Assembly (NCBI GenBank): GCA_963682055.1
Contig: OY821749.1
Span: 3,522,336-3,586,335 of the forward strand
DNA: 64,000 bases
Origin: Primula veris
Lineage: Eukaryota; Streptophyta; Magnoliopsida; Ericales; Primulaceae
Direction: 5' to 3'
Shown: positions 11,892-22,500 of the stretch, one piece after another
Layout of the letters: each line of letters starts with the position of its first letter
Position numbering within the stretch: position 1 is the stretch's first letter
The notes under the pieces: generated by a model
The model's input: only the letters and a program-made list of their open reading frames with translations
Database searches by the model: none
What the model was told of the DNA's origin: nothing
Made by a program: the position numbers and the translations under genes

Positions 11892-12175
11892 CATACATTA
11901 ATATAACATATATACGTGTGTGTATTATATGCATATATATAAACATTATATAATTATATATTTTTGAAATTATACTAAAATGAGACATTTCAGAAAATTA
12001 AGGTTAGATTTATACAAGTTACAAACAATATGACCAAAATGAAAACTGAAACTAATTTCCATCCAACTAAATTAACGGCGGTATCTGAATTGTGAACATT
12101 ATAATAGTTCAGTACGTCAATTGCTAACTTTGATAGTTTGTTATCTAAATCGTTAACAACATAGTATAATATAAT
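11221..12175. mobile_element. Long-inverted-repeat element (MULE/foldback-like), about 955 bp
   Basis: The left arm (about 11221-11400) and right arm (about 11995-12175) are inverted copies of one another over about 170 bp with perhaps 10-15% divergence; blocks such as CACAATTCAG, GTTAATTTAGTTGGATG and TTTTCATTTTGGTCATAT recur in reverse complement. The interior is AT-rich and non-coding with a TA microsatellite. Target duplications could not be resolved, so the superfamily (Mutator-like or foldback) is open. Confidence 0.75.
11850..11886. repeat. (TA)n microsatellite
   Basis: About 18 uninterrupted TA units in the interior of the inverted-repeat element. Confidence 0.9.
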
Positions 12176-13053
12176 AAATATATTTTTTCATCAAATGTTA
12201 TAAGTGTCGTGGAATGTAGGAGTGACATATAACATAATTGTTTTGTTGACAAAATTGATTGTAGATTTATTATATAACTCATACAAGTTGCAGTAGCTTT
12301 TTCTAAAAATAACTTGTAAAAATAAAATAAAATCCTATTTGAATACTCCCAAAAAACTGTATTCAAAATTTTATGAAAAATAACTTTTTTCTGTTCTTAA
12401 AATTCTATGCAAGAAATGCTTTGAGAGCTGATGTTTAAATTTTAACGTATTAGTTTGGATAATTATATATTTTTTTTAAACATCACACACTTTATATATA
12501 ATAATTTTTTCAATAATAATTATTTTATTTAGACAATATGTAATTCAAATGATTTGATGTAAAAAAAAACTTGGAAAATGAACGTACATTTTAAATAATA
12601 TCGTGAAATGATGTGTTATATATTTACTAGTAATCATATCTCACACCTTACATGTGCGACAGATAGCATGATGAATATTATGATATATAATGCTTAAAAC
12701 ACAAATAGAAAGTTTGATGATGTAAAAATATCACGAATTAAATTTACATAATTATTTTTATTTAGATATTTCCGGGCTTATGCAAATATTTTGTCTTTTC
12801 CATCACGTGCTACTACTAGCCTAGTATGTCCATCTCTGATGTGCATAATACTTAATTATCAAGTACAGTTTCTATAGTATATAGTCGCTATTGCAACTTG
12901 TTTATTAGTTTTGTTGGTGAGGTATAAATGCTACGACCACTGTACTTGGCATACAAAAAATAGTGTCCTTCTATCAAATCCAAAAATAGGAGTGTGACCC
13001 TCCTTATTTGGCGAATTAATTATATATTTTATAAAATTACGAATAGAGAAGTA
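12176..13053. other. AT-rich intergenic DNA
   Basis: No gene, RNA or clear element recognised. Confidence 0.5.
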
Positions 13054-13240
13054 CCTCCTCTGTCCAATTTATACTTAAACTGTACATTGGTATCATCCTA
13101 TTTTTACATGTTCCGAATTTTTCATTTATTTATTGACACATGTAAAATTACTTGAAAATTTGTACGTTTGTAATGAAAGTGAACATTTAAAATTAAACTA
13201 CCCAAAATGAAAACATGACCTATACTTTGGAACTGAGAGT
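13054..13240. mobile_element. Stowaway-like MITE (probable)
   Basis: The left end CCTCCTCTGTCCAATTTATA and the inverted right end TATACTTTGGAACTGAGAG fit a decayed Stowaway terminal repeat (consensus CTCCCTCCGTCCC type), and TA dinucleotides flank both sides as the Tc1/mariner target duplication. The arms have several mismatches, so the call is moderate. Confidence 0.5.
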
Positions 13241-13847
13241 TATTTAATTTAAGGATTTCAGTTTTATGACTGAATAGGAGTGGTTGTTAAAAGTAATAAT
13301 TGTTTGTTGCCACATCTTTAAAACATCAGTCCTTTTTTTTATTATTATCAAATGTTACATATATGTACCATTTTCAAGTGTGTTGTTTTATTTCGGGTGT
13401 TGGATTACAAGCGGAATAAAGCAGAAGCAGATCCAGTATTTTTTTCCGGAAAGGGGAAGCATAATATTGAAAATTATCAGATAAAAACAAATGAATGTAA
13501 GCTTATTGGTTAATCACTCAGATAAAGATATTCTAGTAGTAATTTTATTTGAGAAAATTTGGGAGGCATGCATGCGATACCCATGGCCTTATTGTAGATC
13601 CACTCATTAGCCCATGAAAGGAATTAAGATTGTGACATTGCTGCATAAAAAGATTTTTTACGGATTAACCACAACAAATTATGATCGAAATAAACCCGAG
13701 AAAATTAAGGATTGGTCCACGAAAACAAAATTATTTAAGGATTGGTCCATGAAACTGAAACTAATTAAGGATTGGTCCATTTGGTGACATCATTAAAAAA
13801 AATTGCTGACGTCATCAAAAACAATTAAAAAATAAATTAAATAAAAA

Positions 13848-14117
13848 ACAGTCTGAAAAATAAACAGTCTGAAAAATAAAAAATAAAACAGTCTGAAAAA
13901 TAAAAAGTATGAAAAACAGTCTGAAAAATAAACAGTCTGAAAAATAAAAAATAAACAGTCTGAAAAATAAAAAATAAAACAATTAAATAAAAAACAGTAT
14001 GAAAAATAAATTAATTAAAAAACAGTCTGAAAAAAAAAAAACAGTCTGAAAAATAAATTAATTAAAAAACAGTCTGAAAAATAAAAAAAAACAGTCTGAA
14101 AAATAAAAAAAAACAGT
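13848..14117 (+). repeat. AT-rich minisatellite, unit CAGTCTGAAAAATAAA
   Basis: About a dozen irregular units of CAGTCTGAAAAATAAA, with some CAGTATG variants and A-rich spacers, fill the left interior of the inverted-repeat element. Confidence 0.85.
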
Positions 14118-14330
14118 AAAATCTCACTTTCTATCAATAGTTTGGCACAGTTTCTTACTTTCTCGTTGGTAGCGCTAGTTCATTTCCCATAATATGTGTA
14201 ATTTTGGACCAATCCTTAGACAGTTTAATTTTTAGATGTATGGAGACCATATCAATACAGGGAATTTATACAAGTAGCGAGACCCTGTATTTATGGGAAT
14301 TGACTAGGATTTTCTTCTATCCTTCTGCCT

Positions 14331-14331
<1 letters not shown>

Positions 14332-14397
<66 letters not shown>
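14332..14397. repeat. (TA)n microsatellite
   Basis: About 32 uninterrupted TA units, followed by GTATG- and GA-rich short repeats to about 14450. It gives a false open frame rich in Tyr and Ile. Confidence 0.95.
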
Positions 14398-14400
<3 letters not shown>

Positions 14401-14652
14401 GTGGGTATGTATATTATGTGGGTATGTATGCATGTATGTAGAGAGAGAGAGATTTGGGGATAAAATGTTTTCTCTGGAAGCTGTTTTTTTTAGAGAGAGA
14501 ATGATTAATTAGATAAATAGATTTGGTAGAGCTTTTATATTGGACCAATCCTTAATTAGTTTCATAAATAATGGACCAATCCTTAAATGAATTTTATAGC
14601 CGGACCAATCCTTAAATACTTTTGTTTTCGTGGACCAATCCTTAATTTTCTC

Positions 14653-15391
14653 TATTATTGTCAACCATTAATCAGGATATGTCATGGTTATATAAAAAGA
14701 CATACCTCTCACCGTTGGAACCACTGTTTTATGGACTAAAACGGGATTATACACCAACTAATTAAGTATTGCTTGCGCTAGCTATTTATGTGTTTCATAT
14801 TGGTAGGAATCTTCAAGTTTTCTACTATTCTAGACCATACATCATAGCTTCAAGTTTTATATTGTCTCAACTGTTCCTAATTAAAGTAGACTCACGGTGC
14901 ATTTTTGCATTTATCTTTTGTTAAATGACTGTATATCCTTATAAAAAAAATTGTGGCCTTGGACAATCTTAGGGGATATATTCATATTGACATTACTATT
15001 TACGTACTCACTAGAACTTGTTTTTGATCATCATAGCCATTAGTATTAGATATTAACTCCATTATATTAAGTTACAAGAATCTACATCAAAATTATTGCA
15101 TAACAAGTACTCCCACCAACTTCAATAACTCAAAATTATAATATATTGTCCAATTACAAGCTTTATGTTCTAAATCAACAATAAAACAGTTAAATATGGA
15201 GTCGATAGTAAGTAGTGGCGACCCGGTATGACGGAATGCCTAATACCCGAATTCTGTTTGTTACCTGATAAATACAAATCAAAATCAAAATAAATTATAA
15301 CTAAAGAGTTTCGAACTCGATCTTTTATCTAAAATATCAAACTACTCTACAATTTGAGATATTGCAACACATTGTAAACAAATTAGTGTTT
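14653..15391. other. Intergenic DNA, no gene recognised
   Basis: AT-rich; nothing recognisable on either strand. Confidence 0.5.
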
Positions 15392-15601
15392 TGTTGTAGT
15401 ATATTATTGACCATCTTGGGTCTTACTCTATTGGGGCGGCTTTCGTAGCATATGTAACATTATTCTCTTTATATATAAGGAGGATCAAGTGTATATCTCT
15501 ATCACTTATTAATGAATAAAAAACCGTCGTGTTGTATATCTCTATATTCTCTCTATATCTACTATATACGTATCTATACTGAGATAATAAAACTCACAAC
15601 A
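15392..15601 (+). mobile_element. Solo LTR, Ty1/copia-like, 210 bp
   Basis: The segment starts TGTTGTAG and ends ACAACA, and is flanked by a perfect 5-bp duplication TGTTT (15387-15391 and 15602-15606). It has a TATA box (TATATAA, 15472-15478) and AATAAA (15515-15520) in LTR order. No internal retrotransposon sequence adjoins it, so it is most likely the product of recombination between two LTRs. The sense is inferred from the TATA and poly(A) order. Confidence 0.85.
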
Positions 15602-16171
15602 TGTTTAATATTTTTATTTTAACAGTTAATTATATTAAAAATATATTTGTGTGTTATCCGTAAAAAAAATTCCGAATCAATTGTCCAAGATTCAAGTCTT
15701 ACTCGACTTAGACCTGAACCGTCATGATCCGAAGCATAAATAAATATGGCAACAAATACGTCTTTAGGTAGACTTTAGAGTGCTCTTACATCTAATTGGC
15801 TTTTGGAGATTTTTAAAGTGTTTAAATGGATTTGGTTGTGAGACTGTTTCATGTGAAATGATCTTCATAGTATCATATTAATTAAGCCCGTCTATCTGGG
15901 AACGATATGATTATTATCGATTTACCAACATGATCCAGATTTGGTGCATTTTAAAATTTAGGTCAACTTTTGGGAACTGATGAAGTACATCTGTACATGC
16001 AAGGCTTTTTTATCTTTCAAGTCAAATTGCGATATAATTTGTTCTTTAGCCACACATTTGGAGGATTTGCCGTGTCCGTAACCTTAACTACGAATTGTGA
16101 CAGTTTGATACACCTTGTTTTTGGAATTTTTATTCACCTTTTAACTTTATTTATTTTCTTCTCCGTATTCA
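15602..16171. other. Intergenic DNA, no gene recognised
   Basis: The open frame that crosses 15970-16263 runs into the CACTA MITE and has no recognisable protein features. Confidence 0.55.
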
Positions 16172-16363
16172 CACTACAAAAAAATACTCAAATAGCGACG
16201 AGATTAGTGACGGTATTTTTTGTTACGAGCTTATTAGCGACGGTTTTTGTGACGGCTTTATGACAGTTTAGTCAATTTGCGACAGATTTGTGACAACTTT
16301 TTAAATTAGCGACATACTTGTGATAATTTTTGACTCTTATTAAATCAAACATTATTTTGTAGT
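16172..16363 (+). mobile_element. CACTA-type MITE, copy 2
   Basis: Same family and orientation as 8035-8227, with only scattered differences. It starts CACTACAAAA; the right end reads TTTTGTAGTA, so the last TIR base has changed. TATTCA appears on both sides of the ends (16166-16171 and 16363-16368), so the target duplication or end is ambiguous. Confidence 0.85.
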
Positions 16364-17785
16364 ATTCAATTTATTGATTCCTTTTAGATTTCTATTTCCA
16401 TTAAAATCATAACAAATTAATGCCAAAATCAGATAACTTACACTAAAAGTATTAGTAAAAATACGGTCTCTTATTAGAAACTTCATAGTTCGAGTTTTAG
16501 GATTTAACGTTCATGACAAATCATTAGTCACCATAAACAACATAAATATCGAAACGAGTGCAATAATAAAATGAACGTCTAAACTCGAAAGATGCTACAT
16601 GTCAATAAGATCGATAGCTAGTCATGATATATAATCATGTGAATACATTACAATAAAAATACTTAATCATGTGAAAACACGGATAAATAGGCTTTCTTTT
16701 TTCCTAAACGATTGTGGCGCTATTGCCACCTATAAAGACGTGTGAGGGATAAGCAGACTGCAAATAATGATATGAATTGTAATTTGGTTAAAGATTTATA
16801 GTATTTTTTTTCACATGTTAATTAGAGTAATTCATTAATAACATTTCTATAATTTAAGTAAGTTAAAATTTAATCTTGGGAAAACAATAATGTGATGATA
16901 TTAAAACAATAATTTTTATAATTAGAGTATTGAATGCAACTTGATCATTTGAAAATCAATTTAATACTTAAACAATACCAGGGACACTTGTTAATTAGTT
17001 ATACGGTAATTAGTTAGTTATGACCATTGACCGGTCGATGCATCTGAATCGTCTTTCGTGTGTATTTATGTAACGATAAAATAAGTAGCCAGAATATATA
17101 TTTAGTTTCAAAAAAGAAAAGGAAACATATAATGACCTGGTGAAATAAAATAAAACCATACAGTATTATTTATAATGCATATCATGGGTATGAGTTTTTT
17201 TCACATGCAGGTGCCAACTGTAAGTTTGGTCAAGCATGCTTTTCTAAACCATTTCTCACACACGATGCATTTGTATAATTGTGTGTCAGTATATTACATT
17301 ATTCTTCATCAGTCACAATTATATCAAATTATCATTATTCGAAATTATACGTAAAAATCACTAAATTTATTACGCAATGAAATTAACCATAAATATTATA
17401 AATAGGAAATGGGTTCGACAAAGTATATATTGCAATTCTTTTTACAGCTAAAAATGACTTGTCTATGAATTATGAATACGAAACCCAGTCGTTATAAAAT
17501 TTGACCTGTTTTTATATATTTTTTTTTGTATTTAATTGTTCGCTTGGTAATTTATAAGATATTAATATTAATAAAAACAAAAAACATATATAAAATATGA
17601 AATTTTACAGATTTTTTTTAAACAAACATTTTATAAATAATATATAACATTGATTTAAAAAATAATCGAAAAATAATTATGAATACACTTGAAAAACCCT
17701 ATAACATAATAAAAATATGATGATTGTAACCCGAGAAAATGTACAAGGTTATAACTCCCAACCGCACTTGCTCCTCTCATGTCCA
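16364..17785. other. AT-rich intergenic DNA
   Basis: No gene or element is clear. At about 17739-17785 lies a segment that is repeated at about 17990-18035 on the far side of the next element. Confidence 0.5.
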
Positions 17786-17969
17786 CAGGGGGAAGCTAAG
17801 TGGGGACGATCGGGTGCCACGGCACCCCCCATAATTTTAGAAATCCCAAGTGACGTAATTTTTTTTTAGTACAATTTCTTTTTAGGTGTAGATTTGGCAC
17901 CCCATAAAAATATGTTATTTGTACATATATTTTGGCACCTCCCATTTACATATCCTGGCTTCGCCCCTG
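17786..17969. mobile_element. hAT-like MITE, 184 bp
   Basis: The ends CAGGGGGAAGCTAAG and CTGGCTTCGCCCCTG are imperfect inverted repeats of the CAGGGGCGAAGCCAG type. The flanks carry CATGTCCA on the left and C(G)ATGTCCA on the right, consistent with an 8-bp hAT target duplication with one inserted base. The interior is non-coding. Confidence 0.65.
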
Positions 17970-18239
17970 CGATGTCCATACATAAATACAAGGTTATAAC
18001 TTCACACCAGCTCTTGCTCCTCTCATGTTACATAACTGCATAACAAAACAGAGGATCGGTGCATATAATATCAAAATTTTCGGGATATAACTAAATATAT
18101 GATATCTAAGCAACTGAAAACTACTCAACCACAACGAAATACATAAAAACAATTAAGTGACATAAACATTGACGCCTAATATGACATTTTAACTTGTATC
18201 AGCGTATCCGTGTAATGTTTTGCTTAGGGTATTTAAACT

Positions 18240-18745
18240 AGGGCTGCTAATGAACCGAACCGTTTATGAACATGTTTGTGTTCGATTCGTTTAAGACTCG
18301 GCTCGAGCTCGTTTATTTACTAATGAGAGCCGAGTTTCAACATAATAATAAAACTCGTGAACATGTTCGGCTCGTTTGAAATCTCGTTTAATCATTTTTT
18401 TAAATATATTTTTCATATATATTCATGCTTATGTAAATTTTATCAATATAATGTTGATGGTCGATAAATTCTCTTCAATTTATGTAATATTTTTTTTTTA
18501 AACTAAATCTAATTAAAACTAAAATCACAATAACTAAATTTATTATTGCTTAACTTAACATTTATTTTATCTAAGTAAAAAATATTTTTTTAAGCAAAAC
18601 GATATTAAATTTGTCATAAAACGTGTTGAGAAAAGACTCATAAACAAGCTTATAAATAACTAAATAGGTCGTTTAAGCAAGATTTTAGAACTCGTTTAAT
18701 AAATGAGTCAAGCTTAAGCACAGGTAAGCTCGGCTCGGTTGCGGC
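18240..18745. mobile_element. hAT-like non-autonomous element
   Basis: The left end GGGCTGCTAATGAACCGAACC and the inverted right end GGCTCGGTTGCGGCC are similar in reverse complement, and the interior repeats GGCTCG and GAGCTCGTTTA motifs, a pattern common to plant hAT MITEs. Ends are approximate and no target duplication was found. Confidence 0.5.
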
Positions 18746-19080
18746 CGTAATTCAAAGCATAAGAAAAGAAAAGGCCAGCCTCGTGTAAACATGTTGATCC
18801 TATATGAAATCCAGATAATGAGTAAACTATTTCTACACACATGCCAAACCAATACCTCAGAAGTTCACTATTTACTGTAATATTACTCAACTAACAAGTA
18901 ATACTTTTAAAATCAATTAACTCTTAACAAAAGTAACCACATGATATAGGTACCATAATTAATGTAAATCGAAGTAGATCGATAAAGCTGAACTGACTAA
19001 TTATACTCTTACCATTACAAATTATTAGTCCATATTCACATTTTAAGATTTTCCACCTTATACTGATTTTACATATATAT
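18746..19080. other. Intergenic DNA upstream of the aldehyde dehydrogenase gene
   Basis: AT-rich sequence with no recognisable gene or element. Confidence 0.5.
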
Positions 19081-19208
19081 CACTAAAAAAAAAATGTCTA
19101 AATAACGACAGTAATTGTGACGATTTTTTTTTATGACGAGTTTACTAGCTATGATTTTTGTGATATGATAGTCAATTATGCTCACAAAATTAACATTGTT
19201 CCGTAGTG
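19081..19208. mobile_element. CACTA-type MITE remnant
   Basis: It runs from CACTAAAAAA to CCGTAGTG and keeps the internal AATAACGACAG...GTGACGA pattern of the copies at 8035 and 16172, but is shorter and diverged. It lies about 370 bp upstream of the ALDH2B start codon. Confidence 0.6.
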
Positions 19209-19460
19209 TTTATTATATCATTTATGAATTTTTTTTTACTAAAAGACAAATTTGAAAAAATAAATGTAAATTGGGATATTTTTTCATTAAATTTAGAGTA
19301 TCTTGAATTATGGAGTTATAAATGGGGAGTGTGGGAGTTTATGAGTAATAAATAGTATTAGTAAATGCTAATAATTCACTATTTTTTATTTTTATTTTGA
19401 AATAAAGTAGTAATAATGTAGTTGTCAATGCATATAGACGCATGTAGACGTCTCTCTAGT

Positions 19461-19472
19461 TTCTATATATAC
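19461..19472 (+). promoter_or_regulatory. Probable TATA box of the ALDH2B gene
   Basis: TTCTATATATAC lies about 110 bp upstream of the start codon at 19574, with a CA/A-rich leader between. The position fits a plant core promoter, but other TA-rich stretches (such as 19503-19530) are possible. Confidence 0.45.
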
Positions 19473-19573
19473 TTCCTAATAAGATATACACGAATAACAG
19501 AGATACATAAATATATACACACATATATATAGAAAAGTAGTAAAAAACAACAACACTAGAATAGAGTTCAAAA

Positions 19574-22500
19574 ATGGCGTCTTTGAGGATTTCATCTCTT
19601 CGTTCTCGCTCCTTATTCTCCTCTTTTCTTTCTCGAGGTTATTTTTTTTATTACTACTTTTTTTATTATTATTAATATTTTTACTTAATATATGTCACGC
19701 TTACTTGTTTGAATTTAAAATACATGTACTAATAAAGATTGTTAAGTGTAGAAAGGGGTTATCAATACTATTTTAAACTGTACTAAGTTTTACCTTTACC
19801 TTCATAAAATATGTAAAATTAATTTATTACTCCTGGGTTAATTTTGAATTGTGATAATATGATCGTTTATAGAGAAATAATTAGATCACAAAATAGCTTT
19901 ATAAAAAGTAGTTTTTACTGGGTTTTCAAGGAATTGTAGGAAGATGAGACCTTTATATATATATATATATATTTTTTTTTTAAAATTAAATAATTGTTTG
20001 AATTGAAAATACAGATATAAAGATTGTTAAGTGTAGAAAGGATTATTAATACTATTCTAAGCTGTATAAACATTGACTTTACCTCAATAAATGTGTAAAG
20101 TTATTATGAATTTATTTTAAATTGTGATTATATGATCGTTCGTGGAGTAATATTTAGATCACAAAATAATTTGATGAAAAGTATTTTTTACTGGGTTTTC
20201 AACTAATTGTAGGAAAGTGAGACCTTTTTTTTTTAAACAATTAATTGTTTGAATTGAAAATACTGATATAAAGATTGTTAAGTGTAGAAAGGGATTATCA
20301 ATAGTATTTAAAACTGTACTAAACATTAACTTTCCCTTAATAAAATATGTAAATTTATTACTCCCGAGTTAATTTTGAATTGTGATTATATGATCATTCA
20401 TGGAGTAATATTTAGATCACAAAATGATTTTGTAAAAAGCTATTTTAACTGGTGTTTTAAAGAATTGTAGGAAGATGAGACCTTTATATTTTTTTAAAAC
20501 AATTTATTGCTTGGAAATAACAGATATGTTGATTAATATTGTGTTTTTGTGTTAGCTATAAAAGGAATTCACAAGTTTGATTGAATAAATACTTTAAATA
20601 AAATTGATTAATGATATTTACACTGAGATTAAACTTGATCTCTGTTAAAGTTGTTAAGTTATGCAACCATTTTAATTTTTATTGTTGTAATAAAATGAGT
20701 TTATACTGGTATTATTTGGATTGGATCATCTCACAAGTAAATATGTTTACTTACCCTTTTAGTTAGTTTTTGTGAATATCAGTAATAGTTTCTTAGTCTT
20801 GTTTCAGAAAAGTAAGGATTAGCTATTCAAAATAGTATACTATTTTAAGAAAGTTTAACCAGAGAAAAGCACAGTTTTTTTTTTCTAGAAAGTTAAAAAG
20901 AAAGTATATCTTCTACATAAAAGTAAAATTATAAAAGAAGTTCCAAGTATGAATAAAGGATCCTTTTTTGTGTTGCCAAACAAACCCATTAGGAATGATA
21001 CCATTATTAAACTTTGAACATTTGATGTTATATTCCAAGGTTAGGAGTCATACACCCGAGTCCTCTTGGGTTGGGCCTCTATATTGAATACTAAAAAGTC
21101 CACTTTATTAACTATATTTAACACTAAAAAGTCCACTTTCTTAACTATACCTACCCACTTTATATATATACCATAATTAAACTTATCTGTTTTAACTCAC
21201 TATCACCCATAAAAAAAGGCTGGATTTTTCCACTACAAAAAGTCTGTTTACACGCACAAACCGTAGATCTGATCTATGTTTTGCTTTATATTTCACAAAA
21301 CAATAAAAAAAAATTAAGGCAACCCGTAAATCTGAATTACGGTTTGTACTTCAGATCTACGATTTGTGCGTGTAAACAGACTTTTTGTAGTGGAAAAATC
21401 CAGCCTCATAAAATAATTCAATGTGTAATCCATGTGCAGTTGAAAGTCAAACTGAAAAGTAAGTAAAAGATAGTCCAGTGAAGCAACAATAATTATTGCA
21501 AAAAAAGACAAAATTTTGAGAAATTTCCCCTCATAAATCACCCAACAAACTTTGATTCTTTATAAAGACAAAGATGATGTGTGTATGCAATATAAACATA
21601 GTCATGTAAAGAGAGAAAGACAGTTATTGTTGCTATCACCATAAAAAAAGGAATGTAGTTGAAGAGGTGGGTGTGATATATGTTTGTGAAGGAGAGCCCG
21701 CATTCTATGTTTAACTAACGTGGTTCTGCTAGCTTAAACTCGCTAGCTACTTTAGCCCAAATTAGTCTTTTTGAGGCCTTTGCTAGCGTGGTGTAGAGGG
21801 ATTTTTGTGATGTTAAACTCGTTATTAGCCAAAAATAGCGAATTGCAAGCCAGATACCGCTGCTCTAAGCTACTGCCTACTTGTCCCAGCCTGGATAATT
21901 TGATTTATGCCATATATATATGGAATGAAAACACAATACTATAGTCTCAGCGGCACTCATGTGCTCTATTGATAGACGCATAAGACAACTGGTCATATGT
22001 GAAAATAAGAAGATACTGGTTTTTTAATGCTTACAGTTGATAGAAATAAGAATAGATGGTAGTTGATAGAACAAGAATTTCAATGCTTATAGTTGATAGG
22101 AATAAGCGACGAACCCTCATAATACTTGCATTATGTTTCACAAAATTCACAAGCAAATAAGTTACTTCAACTCTATGTACTTGCTCAATTTCAAAGTATT
22201 TCAAGCAACCAAATAAACAAAAAAGATATAAGCTGAAAATGTTTATTTTGGTTATTCCAAAAAAAAAAAAGAAAACATAATATTGCTTTTAGGTAAAAGT
22301 GCTCAAACTAAAAATGTTCATTTTAGTGATTACATCTAAAAAATAAATTTTGCTTTTAGGTAAAAGTGCTTACCAGAGGAATGGAATATGGAAATATAGC
22401 ACAGCTGCTGCAGTTGAGAAACCAATCAAATCACCAGTCAATGTCGAATACGATCAACTTCTTATTAATGGAAAATTTGTTGATGCAGCATCTGGTGAGC

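Larger units (their letters stand above)
13698..14652. mobile_element. Inverted-repeat element with 30-bp-phased terminal arrays
   Basis: The ends are inverted: GAGAAAATTAAGGATTGGTCC at the left and its complement at the right. Each end carries several copies of TTAAGGATTGGTCC spaced 30 bp apart: left copies start at 13705, 13735 and 13765; right copies (as GGACCAATCC) start at 14542, 14573, 14602 and 14632. One further inner copy is at about 14206. The interior holds a CAGTCTG minisatellite and a long TA microsatellite and has no transposase. Target duplications are not visible. It is a non-autonomous element of unassigned class. Confidence 0.75.

Noticed and set aside
14204..14512. 102-residue open frame with a long Tyr/Ile run
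   Set aside because: It is produced by the (TA)n microsatellite and lies inside a non-coding inverted-repeat element.
15970..16263. 97-residue hydrophobic open frame
   Set aside because: It runs into the CACTA MITE copy at 16172 and ends within it; no domain or conserved feature is visible.
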